A stretch of 64,000 nucleotides of DNA, from positions 41,582 through 105,581 of the forward strand of contig JANYKW010000008.1 in NCBI GenBank assembly GCA_025358025.1, given 5' to 3'. Below the pieces are notes generated by a model, which did not search any database, was not told where the DNA came from, and saw only the letters and a list, made by a program, of their open reading frames with translations. Shown piece by piece: positions 41,697 to 51,376 of the stretch. Every line of letters starts with the position of its first letter. Within the stretch, counting starts at the first letter, position 1. This DNA is from Bacteroidia bacterium. GTDB lineage: Bacteria > Bacteroidota > Bacteroidia > Bacteroidales > Prolixibacteraceae. Made by a program: the position numbers and the translations under genes.

Positions 41697-43452
41697 TCTC
41701 AACCTGAATAAGGGACTGAATTCCAGCGAAAAAGTCAGTACGGCAACCATCATCAAACAATTGCTGACATTGATGGGGGAGGAGCGTAAAAATCTCTACA
41801 TAGCTATGTTTTTTATTTTTATCAATGCCGGACTGAATCTGGTTGGACCATATTTAATGGGACATGCTGTTGATAATTTTATTGTGGTCAAACAATACGA
41901 AGGCGTAATTAAATATTCAATTATTCTGTTTGGTGTATATTCAATTGCTATGGTAAGTGGCTATACCCAAACGCAATTGATGGGACGGGTTGGCCAGCGG
42001 ATGCTCTTCAATCTGCGTAATTCATTATTCAATAAGCTGCAGGATTTGCCCATCGATTTTTTCAACCAGAATAAAGCGGGCGACCTGATTTCCAGGGTTA
42101 ATAATGACACGGATAAAATCAATCAATTCTTTTCACAATCGCTGGTACAGTTTATCAGCAGCTTGTTCACCATGATGGGAGCCGGAATCTTCCTGCTTTC
42201 CATCAATCTGAAACTCGGACTTGCTGCTTTGATCCCTGCTTTGGTGCTTTGGTTCTTTACCAGGGGTATTTCGCCCTGGGTAAAGAACCGCAATTCTGTT
42301 AACATGAAAAGTACAGGAAGCCTCAGTGCTGAAATTCAGGAGAGCCTGAATAATTTTAAGGTAATTGTCGCTTTTAACCGTCGGGATTATTTCCGTAAAC
42401 GATTCGAGGAAGTCAATGCCGAAAACTATAAAAGTGCTGTCGATGCTGGAATTGCCAATAATATGTTTACACCGGTATACGGATTTTCTGCCAGCATTGG
42501 CCAAATGGTGGTCATGGCCTTTGGTATTTATCTGATTGCTGCCGGACAGTTCTCGGTGGGATTGTTGATCAGCTTCTTGGCTTATATCGCGCTGTTTTAC
42601 AATCCATTGAGACAGATTGCCGCGCTTTGGGCAAACTTTCAGGTGGCACTGGCCGGTTGGGATCGGATTTCGCAGATTCTGGTCCTGGAAAATAGCCTGA
42701 CCGTGATCAGAAAAATCTCCAGGGAAAAAACTCCGTTTCTTTTATCCTTTCGCACGGTGTCTTTTGCATATAACACTGGAAACGAAATTCTGAAGGATGT
42801 AAGTTTCAATTTGGAAAGGGGAAAGACCTATGCTTTTGTGGGCCCTACCGGTGGCGGGAAAACAACAACGGCCTCCCTGATGGCAAGGCTTTATGACCCT
42901 ACCTCCGGACAAATCATGTTCAATGGTCAGGATATCAGGTCACTGGATTCTGTTGAGCGAACCTCCTCAATTGGTGTAATCCTGCAGGAACCTTTCCTGT
43001 TCAGCGGTACCATCCGTGATAATATCCTGTATGGGAATACCCGCTACAACAACGTTTCCAACGAAGATTTGGCCAGGGTATTGTCTGAATCGGGTTTGGA
43101 TGGATTACTCGAAAAGTTCGACGGAGGACTTTCAGCAGAAATAAAATCGGCCGGAGAAGGTATCAGTTTGGGTCAAAAACAATTGATTGCATTCATCCGT
43201 GTGGTGCTGCGCAAACCAAAACTGTTAATTCTGGATGAGGCTACAGCAAATATTGATACTGTTACGGAACAGCTGTTGGAGGAAATTCTTAAGAAGTTGC
43301 CGGAATGTTCAACCCGTATCATTATCGCGCACAGACTCAATACCATCGAGAATGCCGACGAAATATTCTTTGTTAATGCCGGATCTATTGCCAAAGCCGG
43401 TTCAATGAAAGATGCAGTCAACCTGTTGCTTCATGGGAAAAGGGAAAGCTAA
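41686..43452 (+). CDS. ABC exporter half-transporter with consensus Walker B (subunit 2)
   Basis: From ATG 41686 (MNYNLNLNKG) the protein has 588 residues: six membrane helices (about 35-310) then an ATPase domain. Walker A is GPTGGGKT (386-393), Walker B LLILDEATA (catalytic Glu518), and the H-loop IIAHRLN (His549). Its signature is altered to ISLGQ (493-497; Leu for the third-position Gly). The heterodimer therefore has one complete ATP site (this Walker A/B with LSGGQ of subunit 1) and one degenerate site. The frame extends upstream to 41608, but the 11-base overlap start fits coupled translation better. Confidence 0.93.
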   Translation: MNYNLNLNKGLNSSEKVSTATIIKQLLTLMGEERKNLYIAMFFIFINAGLNLVGPYLMGHAVDNFIVVKQYEGVIKYSIILFGVYSIAMVSGYTQTQLMGRVGQRMLFNLRNSLFNKLQDLPIDFFNQNKAGDLISRVNNDTDKINQFFSQSLVQFISSLFTMMGAGIFLLSINLKLGLAALIPALVLWFFTRGISPWVKNRNSVNMKSTGSLSAEIQESLNNFKVIVAFNRRDYFRKRFEEVNAENYKSAVDAGIANNMFTPVYGFSASIGQMVVMAFGIYLIAAGQFSVGLLISFLAYIALFYNPLRQIAALWANFQVALAGWDRISQILVLENSLTVIRKISREKTPFLLSFRTVSFAYNTGNEILKDVSFNLERGKTYAFVGPTGGGKTTTASLMARLYDPTSGQIMFNGQDIRSLDSVERTSSIGVILQEPFLFSGTIRDNILYGNTRYNNVSNEDLARVLSESGLDGLLEKFDGGLSAEIKSAGEGISLGQKQLIAFIRVVLRKPKLLILDEATANIDTVTEQLLEEILKKLPECSTRIIIAHRLNTIENADEIFFVNAGSIAKAGSMKDAVNLLLHGKRES

Positions 43453-43685
43453 TGACTGTCTAAAGATAAAATTATCAACGGTTTATCCGGAATAAGCAAC
43501 GAAGCTTTGAATAGATTCCGGTAGAGAATCATTGCATTTAAAAATTTTTGCCGGAATAATTGATCTTCCCAAAATTATTTTTAGTTTTGATACGATTCAA
43601 TATTATCTACCTATAAACATACTTGAACTTTAAATCCATCTTTCAATAAATAGATTGAATTCTTTAATTTGCTAAATACTTAACA

Positions 43686-44348
43686 ATGAATTTTATGAAG
43701 AGAATTTCCTTGATTTTATTTTTATGTCTTGGTTTTGGGACACTTTTTGCCCAGGAGTCCGTTAAATTACAAAATGCCGGCAATGATGCGCTAAATGCCA
43801 AGGATTTCGCTACGGCCCTTGTTAATTACGAAAAAGCGATGGCAGTTTGGGGTACTGCTCCCCAGGATTCAGTAATGTTTTACAACTGTGGATACTGCGC
43901 AATTCAGGTCAAGGATTACGACAAGGCTATCAAATACTACAATCTTGCTGCAACCCACAATTACAAGGCGGCAGATGCCTCTTTTAAAATAGCACTCATT
44001 TATAAATTTCAGAAGAACAATGAAGCTTATTTAAAAGCGATCAATGAAGGGATGGCAAAATACCCGGAGAATGCAAATTTTAAAGGAGAACTTTCCAAAA
44101 ACTTTCTGCTTGAAGGTGTTGGCCATTACAATGGTGGTAATGCCCTGCTAAAAGGTGCTGTTGATAAAATTAATGCTAAAAAATACAAGGATGCCAATGA
44201 TCCTGGTTACAAAGCTGAAATTACCAAAGCAAAAAAAGAATTTACAGATGCTATCCCACTGTTTGACAAAGCTATTGAGTTGAATCCGGCCGATACAAAA
44301 GCACAGGAGCTTAAAGCTGCCTGCGAAAAGCAGGTGAAAGCTTTGTAG
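43686..44348 (+). CDS. Secreted TPR-repeat protein
   Basis: The 220-residue protein has a signal peptide (1-22, cleaved after FAQ) and two or three tetratricopeptide helices (AGNDALNAKDFATALVNYEKAM, YCAIQVKDYDKAIKYYNLAA, and a last unit near FTDAIPLFDKAIELNPADTKA). A middle segment (GHYNGGNALLKGAVDKIN) is Gly-rich and not a TPR. TPR proteins of this type act as adaptors in the periplasm or as outer-membrane accessory proteins; the partner is unknown. A hairpin follows after the stop. Confidence 0.82.
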   Translation: MNFMKRISLILFLCLGFGTLFAQESVKLQNAGNDALNAKDFATALVNYEKAMAVWGTAPQDSVMFYNCGYCAIQVKDYDKAIKYYNLAATHNYKAADASFKIALIYKFQKNNEAYLKAINEGMAKYPENANFKGELSKNFLLEGVGHYNGGNALLKGAVDKINAKKYKDANDPGYKAEITKAKKEFTDAIPLFDKAIELNPADTKAQELKAACEKQVKAL

Positions 44349-44385
44349 TGTTCAGCATTTGGAGCACAAGCGATAAACCTTCAGC

Positions 44386-44408
44386 GCGTTTTTTGGATAA
44401 AAAAACGC
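44386..44408 (+). terminator. A/T hairpin between the TPR and tricorn-like genes
   Basis: GCGTTTTTT (44386-44394) pairs with AAAAAA-ACGC (44399-44408). The stem is short and followed by AAAAGGG rather than a T-run, so termination is plausible only from the minus strand or weakly from both. Confidence 0.35.
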
Positions 44409-44599
44409 AAAAGGGTAAATCCGGATAATTTTATTGGGGCTTTTTTCATCGCTAAAATATGAAGATGAGATTAAATATGTCCAATCGGTTTTTTATTTAA
44501 AACTACGTCTACATATTTCAATAACTGCAATGAATTCAGTAGAAGCATGGATTTAATCATCCAAATGCTTGTTTAATGCTAATTACTTCTAAGTTCTCC

Positions 44600-47500
44600 T
44601 TATTTCTTTACTTTGACTGGAAAGGCTGGCCTTTCCGGTTTTATGGGAGGATTTTTCCTTAGCTGTTCCAAAGCCACTTCGATGGCCTTTTCAAGTTGAG
44701 GATCTTTGCCATTTATGACATCAGCCGGATGCATTTCAACTTCTATATCCGGCGAAACACCGACATTTTCCACGATAAAACCATCTTTGGTCCAGATAGC
44801 CAGGTTTGGTGCTGTTACCATTCCCCCGTCCATCAGTTCAGGAAACCCCAGAGTCCCAACCAGTCCTCCCCAGGTAGTTTTCCCAACCAGGGTGCCAACA
44901 TTGAACTTGTGAAACATCCAGGGCAACATATCCCCACCGGAGCCTGCCGTTTCATCAATGATCATCACTTTGGGGCCTTGTATGGAAGCATTTGGCATTT
45001 TCATATCCATACCATACCGCATATTCCAGTGCGACTGGTAGGGGCGTGTCAGCAAGTCTATATAGTAGTCCGCAATAAGGCCTCCCCCATTGAAACGCTC
45101 ATCGATAATAATCGCTTCCTTATCTGCCTGGGGGAAGAAATAGCGCTTGAAATATTCGTGTCCGAGTGTAGAGGTATTGGGCACATAAACATAGGCGACC
45201 CTGCCATTGGTGGCATCATGTACTTTGCGGAGATTGCCTTCTACCCAGTCGCGGTTTCGAAGGGATGATTCGCTGGCTATCGGCTCAACTTTAATCACCC
45301 TGGATCCTGTGCCACCGGCATTTGGTCCTATCTTAATTTCAACTATTTTACCCGCAGTTTTCTCAAAATAACTGTATAGGTTTTTATCAGCAGTAACCTC
45401 CTTGCCATTCACTGCCAAAAGAAATTCTCCCACTTTGGCATTGATCCCAGGTTCTGTAAGAGGGGACCGAAGTCCGGGATTCCAATTTAGACCGCCATAA
45501 ATTTTCTTGAAACGATAGCGATTATCCGCGATTTCGTAATCTGCACCAAGTAGTCCTCCTTCAACCGGTTCTGCTGAAAATCGTTGATCTCCTCCGCCAA
45601 CACGGTGGTGACCTACCGAAATTTCGCTGCACATCCACATAATTATTCTATTCAGGTCATTCCTGCTAGCCACATCGGGTAGGAAACCTGCATACTTTTC
45701 TTTCATCGCGGGCCAGTCTGCTCCATGCATCCCCGGGTCGTAGAAGTAGTCGCGGTTAATTCTCCATGCCTCCCCGAATATCTGTTTCCATTCGGCAACC
45801 GGGTCTATCTTTACCTCGATTGCAGACAAATTCAATATACCTTTCCCGGGTTCCGGTTTCTTGCCAGAATCAGCAATTCCCATAATTTGGCCTTTGCTGT
45901 AAATCATTTTTTTGCCATTTGCCGAGAGTAAATAGTTGTCAAGTTCCATCACTTCACTCTCTTTCGGCTCTTTCATATCGTATTTAAACAGGCGGGCAGC
46001 ATCAACAGAGGTGGAGGATGCAACAATATAAAGGATTTCGTCAGATTTGGCCATGCCAAGTTGAGAATAGTCACCGGCCTTTAGCGGTACATGAACAATT
46101 CGATTCGGCATTCCCTCAAAATCAATGCTGATATTTTTAATCTTTTCCACAGGTTTTTCTGCCGGTTTTGCCTTGTCATCTTTTTTAGCCTGATCCTTGT
46201 TTTCTTCCTCTTTTGCATCTTTTTTTCCAGTTTCTTCATCACTCTCCCGGGCGAAAGGATTAAGTATATCGGAACGAAGCGTTGCCAGATAAACTGAACT
46301 TTTCATTTTCATATCCTGACTCGACTGGTCGAACCAATTTATTACCGGACCGGCATCGGTTGAGGCCAGGAAAATCAGATATTTACCTTCCGGGTCGAAA
46401 ATTGGACTGGAAGCATCACTCAGTCCATCGGTTACCGGGAATGATTTTCCTTCCTCGACAGAGTAGATAAAAATCTGTTTAAAAAAGGTAGCGTTGACTT
46501 TGGTATAGGTAATCCAACGTGAATCGGCCGACCAGTTGCCGAAAAGGTCACGAAATGGTCCGGGAACATAAAGATCGTCTGAAGCAATTTTCCTGATTTT
46601 TCCTGTTGCTACTTCCATTAACCAGAAGTTACGGCCATTATCACAGTAAGTAATGTATTTGCTATTCGGCGACCACTCCGGGAAAGCATAGAATCCAGTC
46701 CCTTCAACCGGGAATACCCGTGGTTCTCCTTTGCCATCCTGGGATTTTGCATACAGCCTGTATTCACCAGTTTGATCAGAAAAGTAGGCTACAGATTTAC
46801 CGTCGGGAGACCATGCCGGATATTTTTCGTGGGCTCCGGGGGTTTCAGTGATGTTTCGGGGGTCACCCTTTTCGGCTGGCACGGTTATTATCTCACCCCT
46901 GAAGTCGAATACGGCACGGGATCCGGTCGGAGAAATGTGGAAGCTTCGTATATTTTTTCCGCCCTTGACAAAACGAGGGCGGAGTTCACTTAATTCCGCG
47001 GCGATTCCAATTTGCAATGTTTTAGTTTTACCTGTGATGGTGTTGTAAATATGAAGTTTTCCTGCCTGTTCGAAAACAATGTTTTCCCCCTTGGCATTTG
47101 CGGAAATAATTGGAAAATCACTGTATTGCGTCAGCTGTGCAACTGATTTGGTCGAGATATTATACGAAAAAAGATTAAATTCTCCTTTTCGGTCAGAAAG
47201 GAAAAAGATGGTATTATCTGTCCACATTGGATTCCAGTCGTTGCAGCGGTCTTCAACCTGGGGAACTTTTGCTGTCTCATTGTTTTCGAAATTAAACAGA
47301 CAGATATTTGAAAATGTTCCTCCCCTGTAATTTTTCCACTGCTGGAATCTGGGCGAAATCGGTGTATATGCCATGAATTTGCCATCAACTGAATATACCG
47401 CCTGAAAGGCATTGGGAATAATCACCCTGGTTGGAAACCCTCCTGTCAGTGGAATAGTGAAAAGTTGAGTATAACGATTGGAGAAGTCTTCACGTGAAGA

Positions 47501-47914
47501 AGCAAATAATACGGCTTTTCCATCCGGGGTGAATCCCCTTACCATATCATCCGAAGGGTGCCAGGTCAACCTTTGAGGGATGCCACCCTCTGATTCAATA
47601 ATATAAACATCGGTGTTCCCATCGTACGCTGCACTAAAGGCAATGAGTTTCCCATCCGGTGAAAAGCAAGGATTTGATTCGACGCCTGCATCAGATGTTA
47701 GCCGGTGCGCGTTTGACCCGTCGGAACCGGCAACCCATAAATCGTTGGCATAGATAAATGCGATATGATCTAAACTTAAGGCAGGCTGGTTCATCAATCG
47801 CGTATCTTTTGTATTGATGGCGAATGAAGGCCAATTTAGCAGAATGAAGGTGGCAAAGGCTAAAAATCCGGAGAAAGTAATTTTTTTCACGTGTTTATGA
47901 TTTAGATTATACAT
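44600..47914 (-). CDS. Tricorn-like S41 peptidase with WD40-type propeller
   Basis: A protein of 1104 residues. A signal sequence (about 10-33) is followed by two beta-propeller regions (DLWVAGSDGSNAHRLT, FSPDGKLIAFSA, WSPDGKSVAYFSD and similar). A Lys/Glu/Asp-rich linker (about 557-592) precedes the tricorn core, a PDZ-like region (LLAVNGKEVTADKN) and the S41 domain, with Ser992 in DETAGSGGDMLPW and Glu1049 in VENVGVSPDI. It is a periplasmic protease that degrades peptides or damaged proteins. Homologues occur in many Bacteroidota. The residue after Ser992 is Gly where archaeal tricorn has Asp. Confidence 0.88.
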   Translation of the reverse strand: MYNLNHKHVKKITFSGFLAFATFILLNWPSFAINTKDTRLMNQPALSLDHIAFIYANDLWVAGSDGSNAHRLTSDAGVESNPCFSPDGKLIAFSAAYDGNTDVYIIESEGGIPQRLTWHPSDDMVRGFTPDGKAVLFASSREDFSNRYTQLFTIPLTGGFPTRVIIPNAFQAVYSVDGKFMAYTPISPRFQQWKNYRGGTFSNICLFNFENNETAKVPQVEDRCNDWNPMWTDNTIFFLSDRKGEFNLFSYNISTKSVAQLTQYSDFPIISANAKGENIVFEQAGKLHIYNTITGKTKTLQIGIAAELSELRPRFVKGGKNIRSFHISPTGSRAVFDFRGEIITVPAEKGDPRNITETPGAHEKYPAWSPDGKSVAYFSDQTGEYRLYAKSQDGKGEPRVFPVEGTGFYAFPEWSPNSKYITYCDNGRNFWLMEVATGKIRKIASDDLYVPGPFRDLFGNWSADSRWITYTKVNATFFKQIFIYSVEEGKSFPVTDGLSDASSPIFDPEGKYLIFLASTDAGPVINWFDQSSQDMKMKSSVYLATLRSDILNPFARESDEETGKKDAKEEENKDQAKKDDKAKPAEKPVEKIKNISIDFEGMPNRIVHVPLKAGDYSQLGMAKSDEILYIVASSTSVDAARLFKYDMKEPKESEVMELDNYLLSANGKKMIYSKGQIMGIADSGKKPEPGKGILNLSAIEVKIDPVAEWKQIFGEAWRINRDYFYDPGMHGADWPAMKEKYAGFLPDVASRNDLNRIIMWMCSEISVGHHRVGGGDQRFSAEPVEGGLLGADYEIADNRYRFKKIYGGLNWNPGLRSPLTEPGINAKVGEFLLAVNGKEVTADKNLYSYFEKTAGKIVEIKIGPNAGGTGSRVIKVEPIASESSLRNRDWVEGNLRKVHDATNGRVAYVYVPNTSTLGHEYFKRYFFPQADKEAIIIDERFNGGGLIADYYIDLLTRPYQSHWNMRYGMDMKMPNASIQGPKVMIIDETAGSGGDMLPWMFHKFNVGTLVGKTTWGGLVGTLGFPELMDGGMVTAPNLAIWTKDGFIVENVGVSPDIEVEMHPADVINGKDPQLEKAIEVALEQLRKNPPIKPERPAFPVKVKK

Positions 47915-48090
47915 GCAGCTAGATGTTAAACAATGATCATGATTGGGTGTAAAATTTAAAAGTTTGATTTGTTCGAAGTTACAAAATCAATAGAACCCGT
48001 AAGTTACAAAAAATACAAATCTGCGATCCAGGTTTTAAGAAATGAACTGTGGCGTTTTTTTTTCAGTTTAGCTGCATTTTTTTCCCAAGT

Positions 48091-48098
48091 TAGTTTTG
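48091..48098 (+). promoter_or_regulatory. Possible -7 box (TAGTTTTG) of the Tat-exported isomerase-like gene
   Basis: TAGTTTTG lies 72 bases before the ATG at 48170 and supports that start over 47969. No -33 element is evident. Confidence 0.35.
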
Positions 48099-48169
48099 CA
48101 CTTGAAATGAGAGTATTACTTTTATCCTATCAGAAAAATTTAAGCTTGAATAATTATAAATTGAACCCT

Positions 48170-49078
48170 ATGAAAAACAGAAGAGACTTCTTGAAAATTT
48201 CAGCTGCCGGATCAGCCGGAATGATGTTGCTTGGCGCTGCCGGTTGTAGTACTGCAAAAGCGCCTGACAGAAAAAGCTTTGGCGTTGGTATCATTCTATA
48301 TACCATCAGGGATGCCATGAGTGCCGATGTAATGGGTACACTGAAAAAGGTGTCCGACATTGGATACAAAAATCTGGAATTGGCAGGTTATTCAGAAGGT
48401 AAATTTTATGGCTATTCTCCCGCTGAATTCAAGAAGATTGTAAGTGACCTGGGAATGGCTTCCATCAGTAGTCATACACAGGTTGAATCAGCCGGCATTA
48501 CGATGGATAAAGCAAAATTAATGGCAGACTCACATGCAGAACTTGGAGTTAAATATTGCATTAAGCCCTGGATTGAAGAGGTTGACCGCAATATTGAGTC
48601 CTATAAAAAGATGATTGGCGACTGCAATGAGGTAGGTAAAATTACCAAAAGTGTTGGAATTCAATTCGGATATCACAACCACAATTTTGAATTTGCCAGT
48701 ATCAATGGAGTAGTACCTTATTACGATATATTTTTGCCGGAAATGGATGCGGATTTGATTGCCATGGAATTAGACCTGTTCTGGGCTTCCAAGGCGGGTC
48801 AGGATCCGATCGCTATGTTTAACAAGTACCCGGGCAGGTTCCAGCTCCTCCATTTGAAAGATATGAAGACCAACCAGGCGCCATTTTATGATGTGATTAA
48901 GGATGATATCTGTTGCGTTGGCGAAGGTGTTATTGATTTCAAAAAGATTCTTGCAGCCAAAGAAATAGCCGGAGCAAAATACATCTTTGTTGAAGATGAT
49001 AATCAAGGTAATGGAAAACCATTTGAAGGGATAGAAACAAGCATTAAGAATCTCACAACAAAAATTTTAAAATCATAA
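48170..49078 (+). CDS. Tat-exported sugar phosphate isomerase/epimerase-like lipoprotein
   Basis: From ATG 48170 the protein has 302 residues. It has a twin-arginine signal (MKNRRDFLKISAAG), a hydrophobic segment and a Cys in LGAAGC, suggesting a Tat-exported lipoprotein. The rest is a xylose isomerase-like TIM barrel (GYKNLELAGYSEGKF, HTQVESAG, GYHNHNFEFASI, MELDLFWASKAGQDP, FVEDDNQGNGKP) with metal-binding Glu/His residues. The group acts on sugars or related polyols, but the substrate is unknown. The longer frame from 47969 lacks a usable signal. Confidence 0.87.
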   Translation: MKNRRDFLKISAAGSAGMMLLGAAGCSTAKAPDRKSFGVGIILYTIRDAMSADVMGTLKKVSDIGYKNLELAGYSEGKFYGYSPAEFKKIVSDLGMASISSHTQVESAGITMDKAKLMADSHAELGVKYCIKPWIEEVDRNIESYKKMIGDCNEVGKITKSVGIQFGYHNHNFEFASINGVVPYYDIFLPEMDADLIAMELDLFWASKAGQDPIAMFNKYPGRFQLLHLKDMKTNQAPFYDVIKDDICCVGEGVIDFKKILAAKEIAGAKYIFVEDDNQGNGKPFEGIETSIKNLTTKILKS

Positions 49079-49176
49079 AAGGAGATCATTGTGATCGGGT
49101 TTAAATAAATCTTTGATTTTTTTGCAATTTAATTCCCTGGAAATTAAACTTTATATATAATAAATCGTATTGATTT

Positions 49177-49208
49177 GAAATGAGTCCCGGCAAACCGGGA
49201 CTCATTTC
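49177..49208 (+). terminator. Rho-independent terminator
   Basis: GAAATGAGTCCCGG (49177-49190) pairs perfectly with CCGGGACTCATTTC (49195-49208), with loop CAAA. It lies about 100 bases after the isomerase-like gene and ends it. Confidence 0.8.
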
Positions 49209-49240
49209 ATTCAGCAATTCACTAACAAATTATTATTCAG

Positions 49241-50296
49241 ATGAAAATCTACAAATTATTATTATTCCTTTTAATCGTATTGGGATTAAATTCATGCAAT
49301 CAAAAACAGGCAAAAAACAAAGCCGATGGTAATGTGAAATATTACCGTAGTATTCAATTCAGCGAAACACCCTGGGATACTGAAAAAGGTTTACATGAAC
49401 TTACCGCTGAGGAGGCTAAATCCATCAATAGCTATAAATTTACTTACAACGACAATAAACAGCTTGTCTCTGTTGAATATAACCGCAACAATGTACTGCT
49501 TGATTATTCTTCGGTTAACGCGGCAAAACTTACCTATACCTATGAAGGTGATAAGCAAATAAAACGCTTCTTCAATGAGAAGAACGAACCCATTAAAAAT
49601 GGCGGAGCCTCGATATTCGAATATAAGCTCAGCGATTCAGGTATCCGTATTGCCATGCGTTATTTGGATGAGAATAACACACCGGTAGAAAACCGGAACA
49701 AAATCAATAATTATCAATGGACCAAACTCGATGATGGGATGATTAAGGAGTTGAGGTACAATCTGGCTGGCGAAAGTGTGGTGATGAATGAGTTCTGCCC
49801 ATTCTTTGAACTTCGTTTTTCCTACGACAACAACGGTTTCGTTACGCGCATGGCGAACTATAATGCGGATACCTTGTATAATTGTACGGCCGAAAATTGT
49901 GGAGACATCGGTGTCTCTTATTTTAAATTTGAAAATAATGCATCCGGAGATCTGCTCCGTTTTTCTGTGCACAATACTGTCGGACAACTCTCAAACTTGT
50001 ATTGGGGATGGGCTAAACGGGTGAATGTTGTCGATGAAAAAGGTTACGTTGTGGAATCTACCCAGTTTGATCAGGACAACGAATATCTGGGTGGCAAAAA
50101 TGTTCCGGTAAGCAAGTCGGAATATGACGAACATGGCGCCCTGGTTAAAAAGATTTCGATGGACAAAGACAAAAATATTGTGAACAATCCTGGCAATGGG
50201 GTAGCAATTGTCGAATACAAATATAATGAGCAGGGTCGGCGTGTTGAAACATTTCAATACGATAAAGACCATGTTTTATTGGCTGAGAAGAAATAA
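49241..50296 (+). CDS. Lipoprotein with YD/RHS-like repeats
   Basis: The 351-residue protein has a lipoprotein signal (MKIYKLLLFLLIVLGLNSC). The body is built of about eight repeats of the form Tyr-Asn/Asp-(x)n-Gly/Lys-x-x-Val (YNDNKQLVSVEYNRNN, YDNNGFVTRMANYN, VDEKGYVVESTQFDQDN, YDEHGALVKKISMDKD, YNEQGRRVETFQYDKD), the short beta-hairpin pattern of YD/RHS repeats. Function is unknown; such domains usually form sugar- or protein-binding surfaces. It is 23 bases upstream of the rhodanese lipoprotein on the same strand, likely the same operon. Confidence 0.75.
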   Translation: MKIYKLLLFLLIVLGLNSCNQKQAKNKADGNVKYYRSIQFSETPWDTEKGLHELTAEEAKSINSYKFTYNDNKQLVSVEYNRNNVLLDYSSVNAAKLTYTYEGDKQIKRFFNEKNEPIKNGGASIFEYKLSDSGIRIAMRYLDENNTPVENRNKINNYQWTKLDDGMIKELRYNLAGESVVMNEFCPFFELRFSYDNNGFVTRMANYNADTLYNCTAENCGDIGVSYFKFENNASGDLLRFSVHNTVGQLSNLYWGWAKRVNVVDEKGYVVESTQFDQDNEYLGGKNVPVSKSEYDEHGALVKKISMDKDKNIVNNPGNGVAIVEYKYNEQGRRVETFQYDKDHVLLAEKK

Positions 50297-50319
50297 TTAA
50301 TTTCATCAGGATATTTATT

Positions 50320-51366
50320 ATGAGATACTTGAAGATCGCCAATCAAATTTTCGCGGTAGTTCTGGTTTTTTTCATGGTGAACTGTTCAGGAGGGGGGAAC
50401 AAAGCTAAAAAGGCAGAACCGGCCCCTGTATCTGAGCCTAAGTCAGGGATTGTGATAAACGAAGAATCACGGAAATTGCTTAAATATCTGGAGCAATCCG
50501 GAGATTACGTCAATGGGCGAAATTTTCCTTCTTTGATTAAAGCTTCTGCTGTTTATAAGGAGCTGGATGGAAAAATTAAAATCATCGACCTGAGAAATCC
50601 CTCCGTCTATGCAAAAGGGCATATTAAAGGTGCTGTAAACATTGAATTCAGCAAGATACCCGACTATTTTGTCAACGTGATTAAGCCTTTTGAATTTGAC
50701 AAAATTGTAATTGTTTGTAATTCAGGGCAATATTCAAGTTATACTACTTCGCTTCTGCATTTGATGGGCTACGGAAATGTATATGCCTTGCGTTGGGGAA
50801 TGAGTAGCTGGAATAAAGTTTTTGCAAACGATGCATGGCTGAATGCTGTTTCTGATAAATACGAGGGCATCCTAGAAATAACAGAAAATGATAGAGGCGC
50901 ATCATCAGATTTTCCACAGATGAATACCGGAAAAGCAACTGGAGAAGAGATACTGATGGCACGTTTTAACAGTTTGTTTGCCGCAGGTTATTCTGATGCC
51001 TTTATTTCAGCCGATCAGGCATTTGAACAATCCAAAAGCTATTATACCATTAATTTTGAGCGGAAGGATAAATACGATGCAGGCCATATTCCGGGTGCAG
51101 TGCGGTACAAAACGAATGGAACACTCGGAATTGTTGCTGAAATGCAATCAATCCCTGCAAACAGGGAAGTTGCTGTCTATTGCGGAACCGGTCACAATTC
51201 AGGCTTTGTTACCGCCTATCTCCGTTTGTTTGGCTACAATGCAAAAACGGTAATGTATGGGAATAATGCATTCATGCACAGTAAAATGCTGCAGGATAAA
51301 AAATTACTTTCGTGGCTTCCTTTCACTGCCAATGAAATTGAGAATTATCCCTACGTAAAAAACTAA
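50320..51366 (+). CDS. Lipoprotein with two active-type rhodanese domains
   Basis: The 348-residue protein has a signal and lipobox (FMVNC, Cys22) and a short Lys/Pro linker. Rhodanese domain 1 (about 75-175) has IDLRNPSVYAKGHIKGAVNI and catalytic Cys133 in IVCNSGQYSS. Domain 2 (about 218-335) has FERKDKYDAGHIPGAVRY and Cys288 in VYCGTGHNSG. Both cysteines of a sulfurtransferase are kept, so it can carry persulfide sulfur in the envelope. It converges by 10 bases with two rhodanese-like genes that lack the cysteine and sit next to YeeE transporters, so a common sulfur pathway is likely (inference). Confidence 0.88.
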   Translation: MRYLKIANQIFAVVLVFFMVNCSGGGNKAKKAEPAPVSEPKSGIVINEESRKLLKYLEQSGDYVNGRNFPSLIKASAVYKELDGKIKIIDLRNPSVYAKGHIKGAVNIEFSKIPDYFVNVIKPFEFDKIVIVCNSGQYSSYTTSLLHLMGYGNVYALRWGMSSWNKVFANDAWLNAVSDKYEGILEITENDRGASSDFPQMNTGKATGEEILMARFNSLFAAGYSDAFISADQAFEQSKSYYTINFERKDKYDAGHIPGAVRYKTNGTLGIVAEMQSIPANREVAVYCGTGHNSGFVTAYLRLFGYNAKTVMYGNNAFMHSKMLQDKKLLSWLPFTANEIENYPYVKN

Positions 51367-51376
51367 ATACTTTTAT

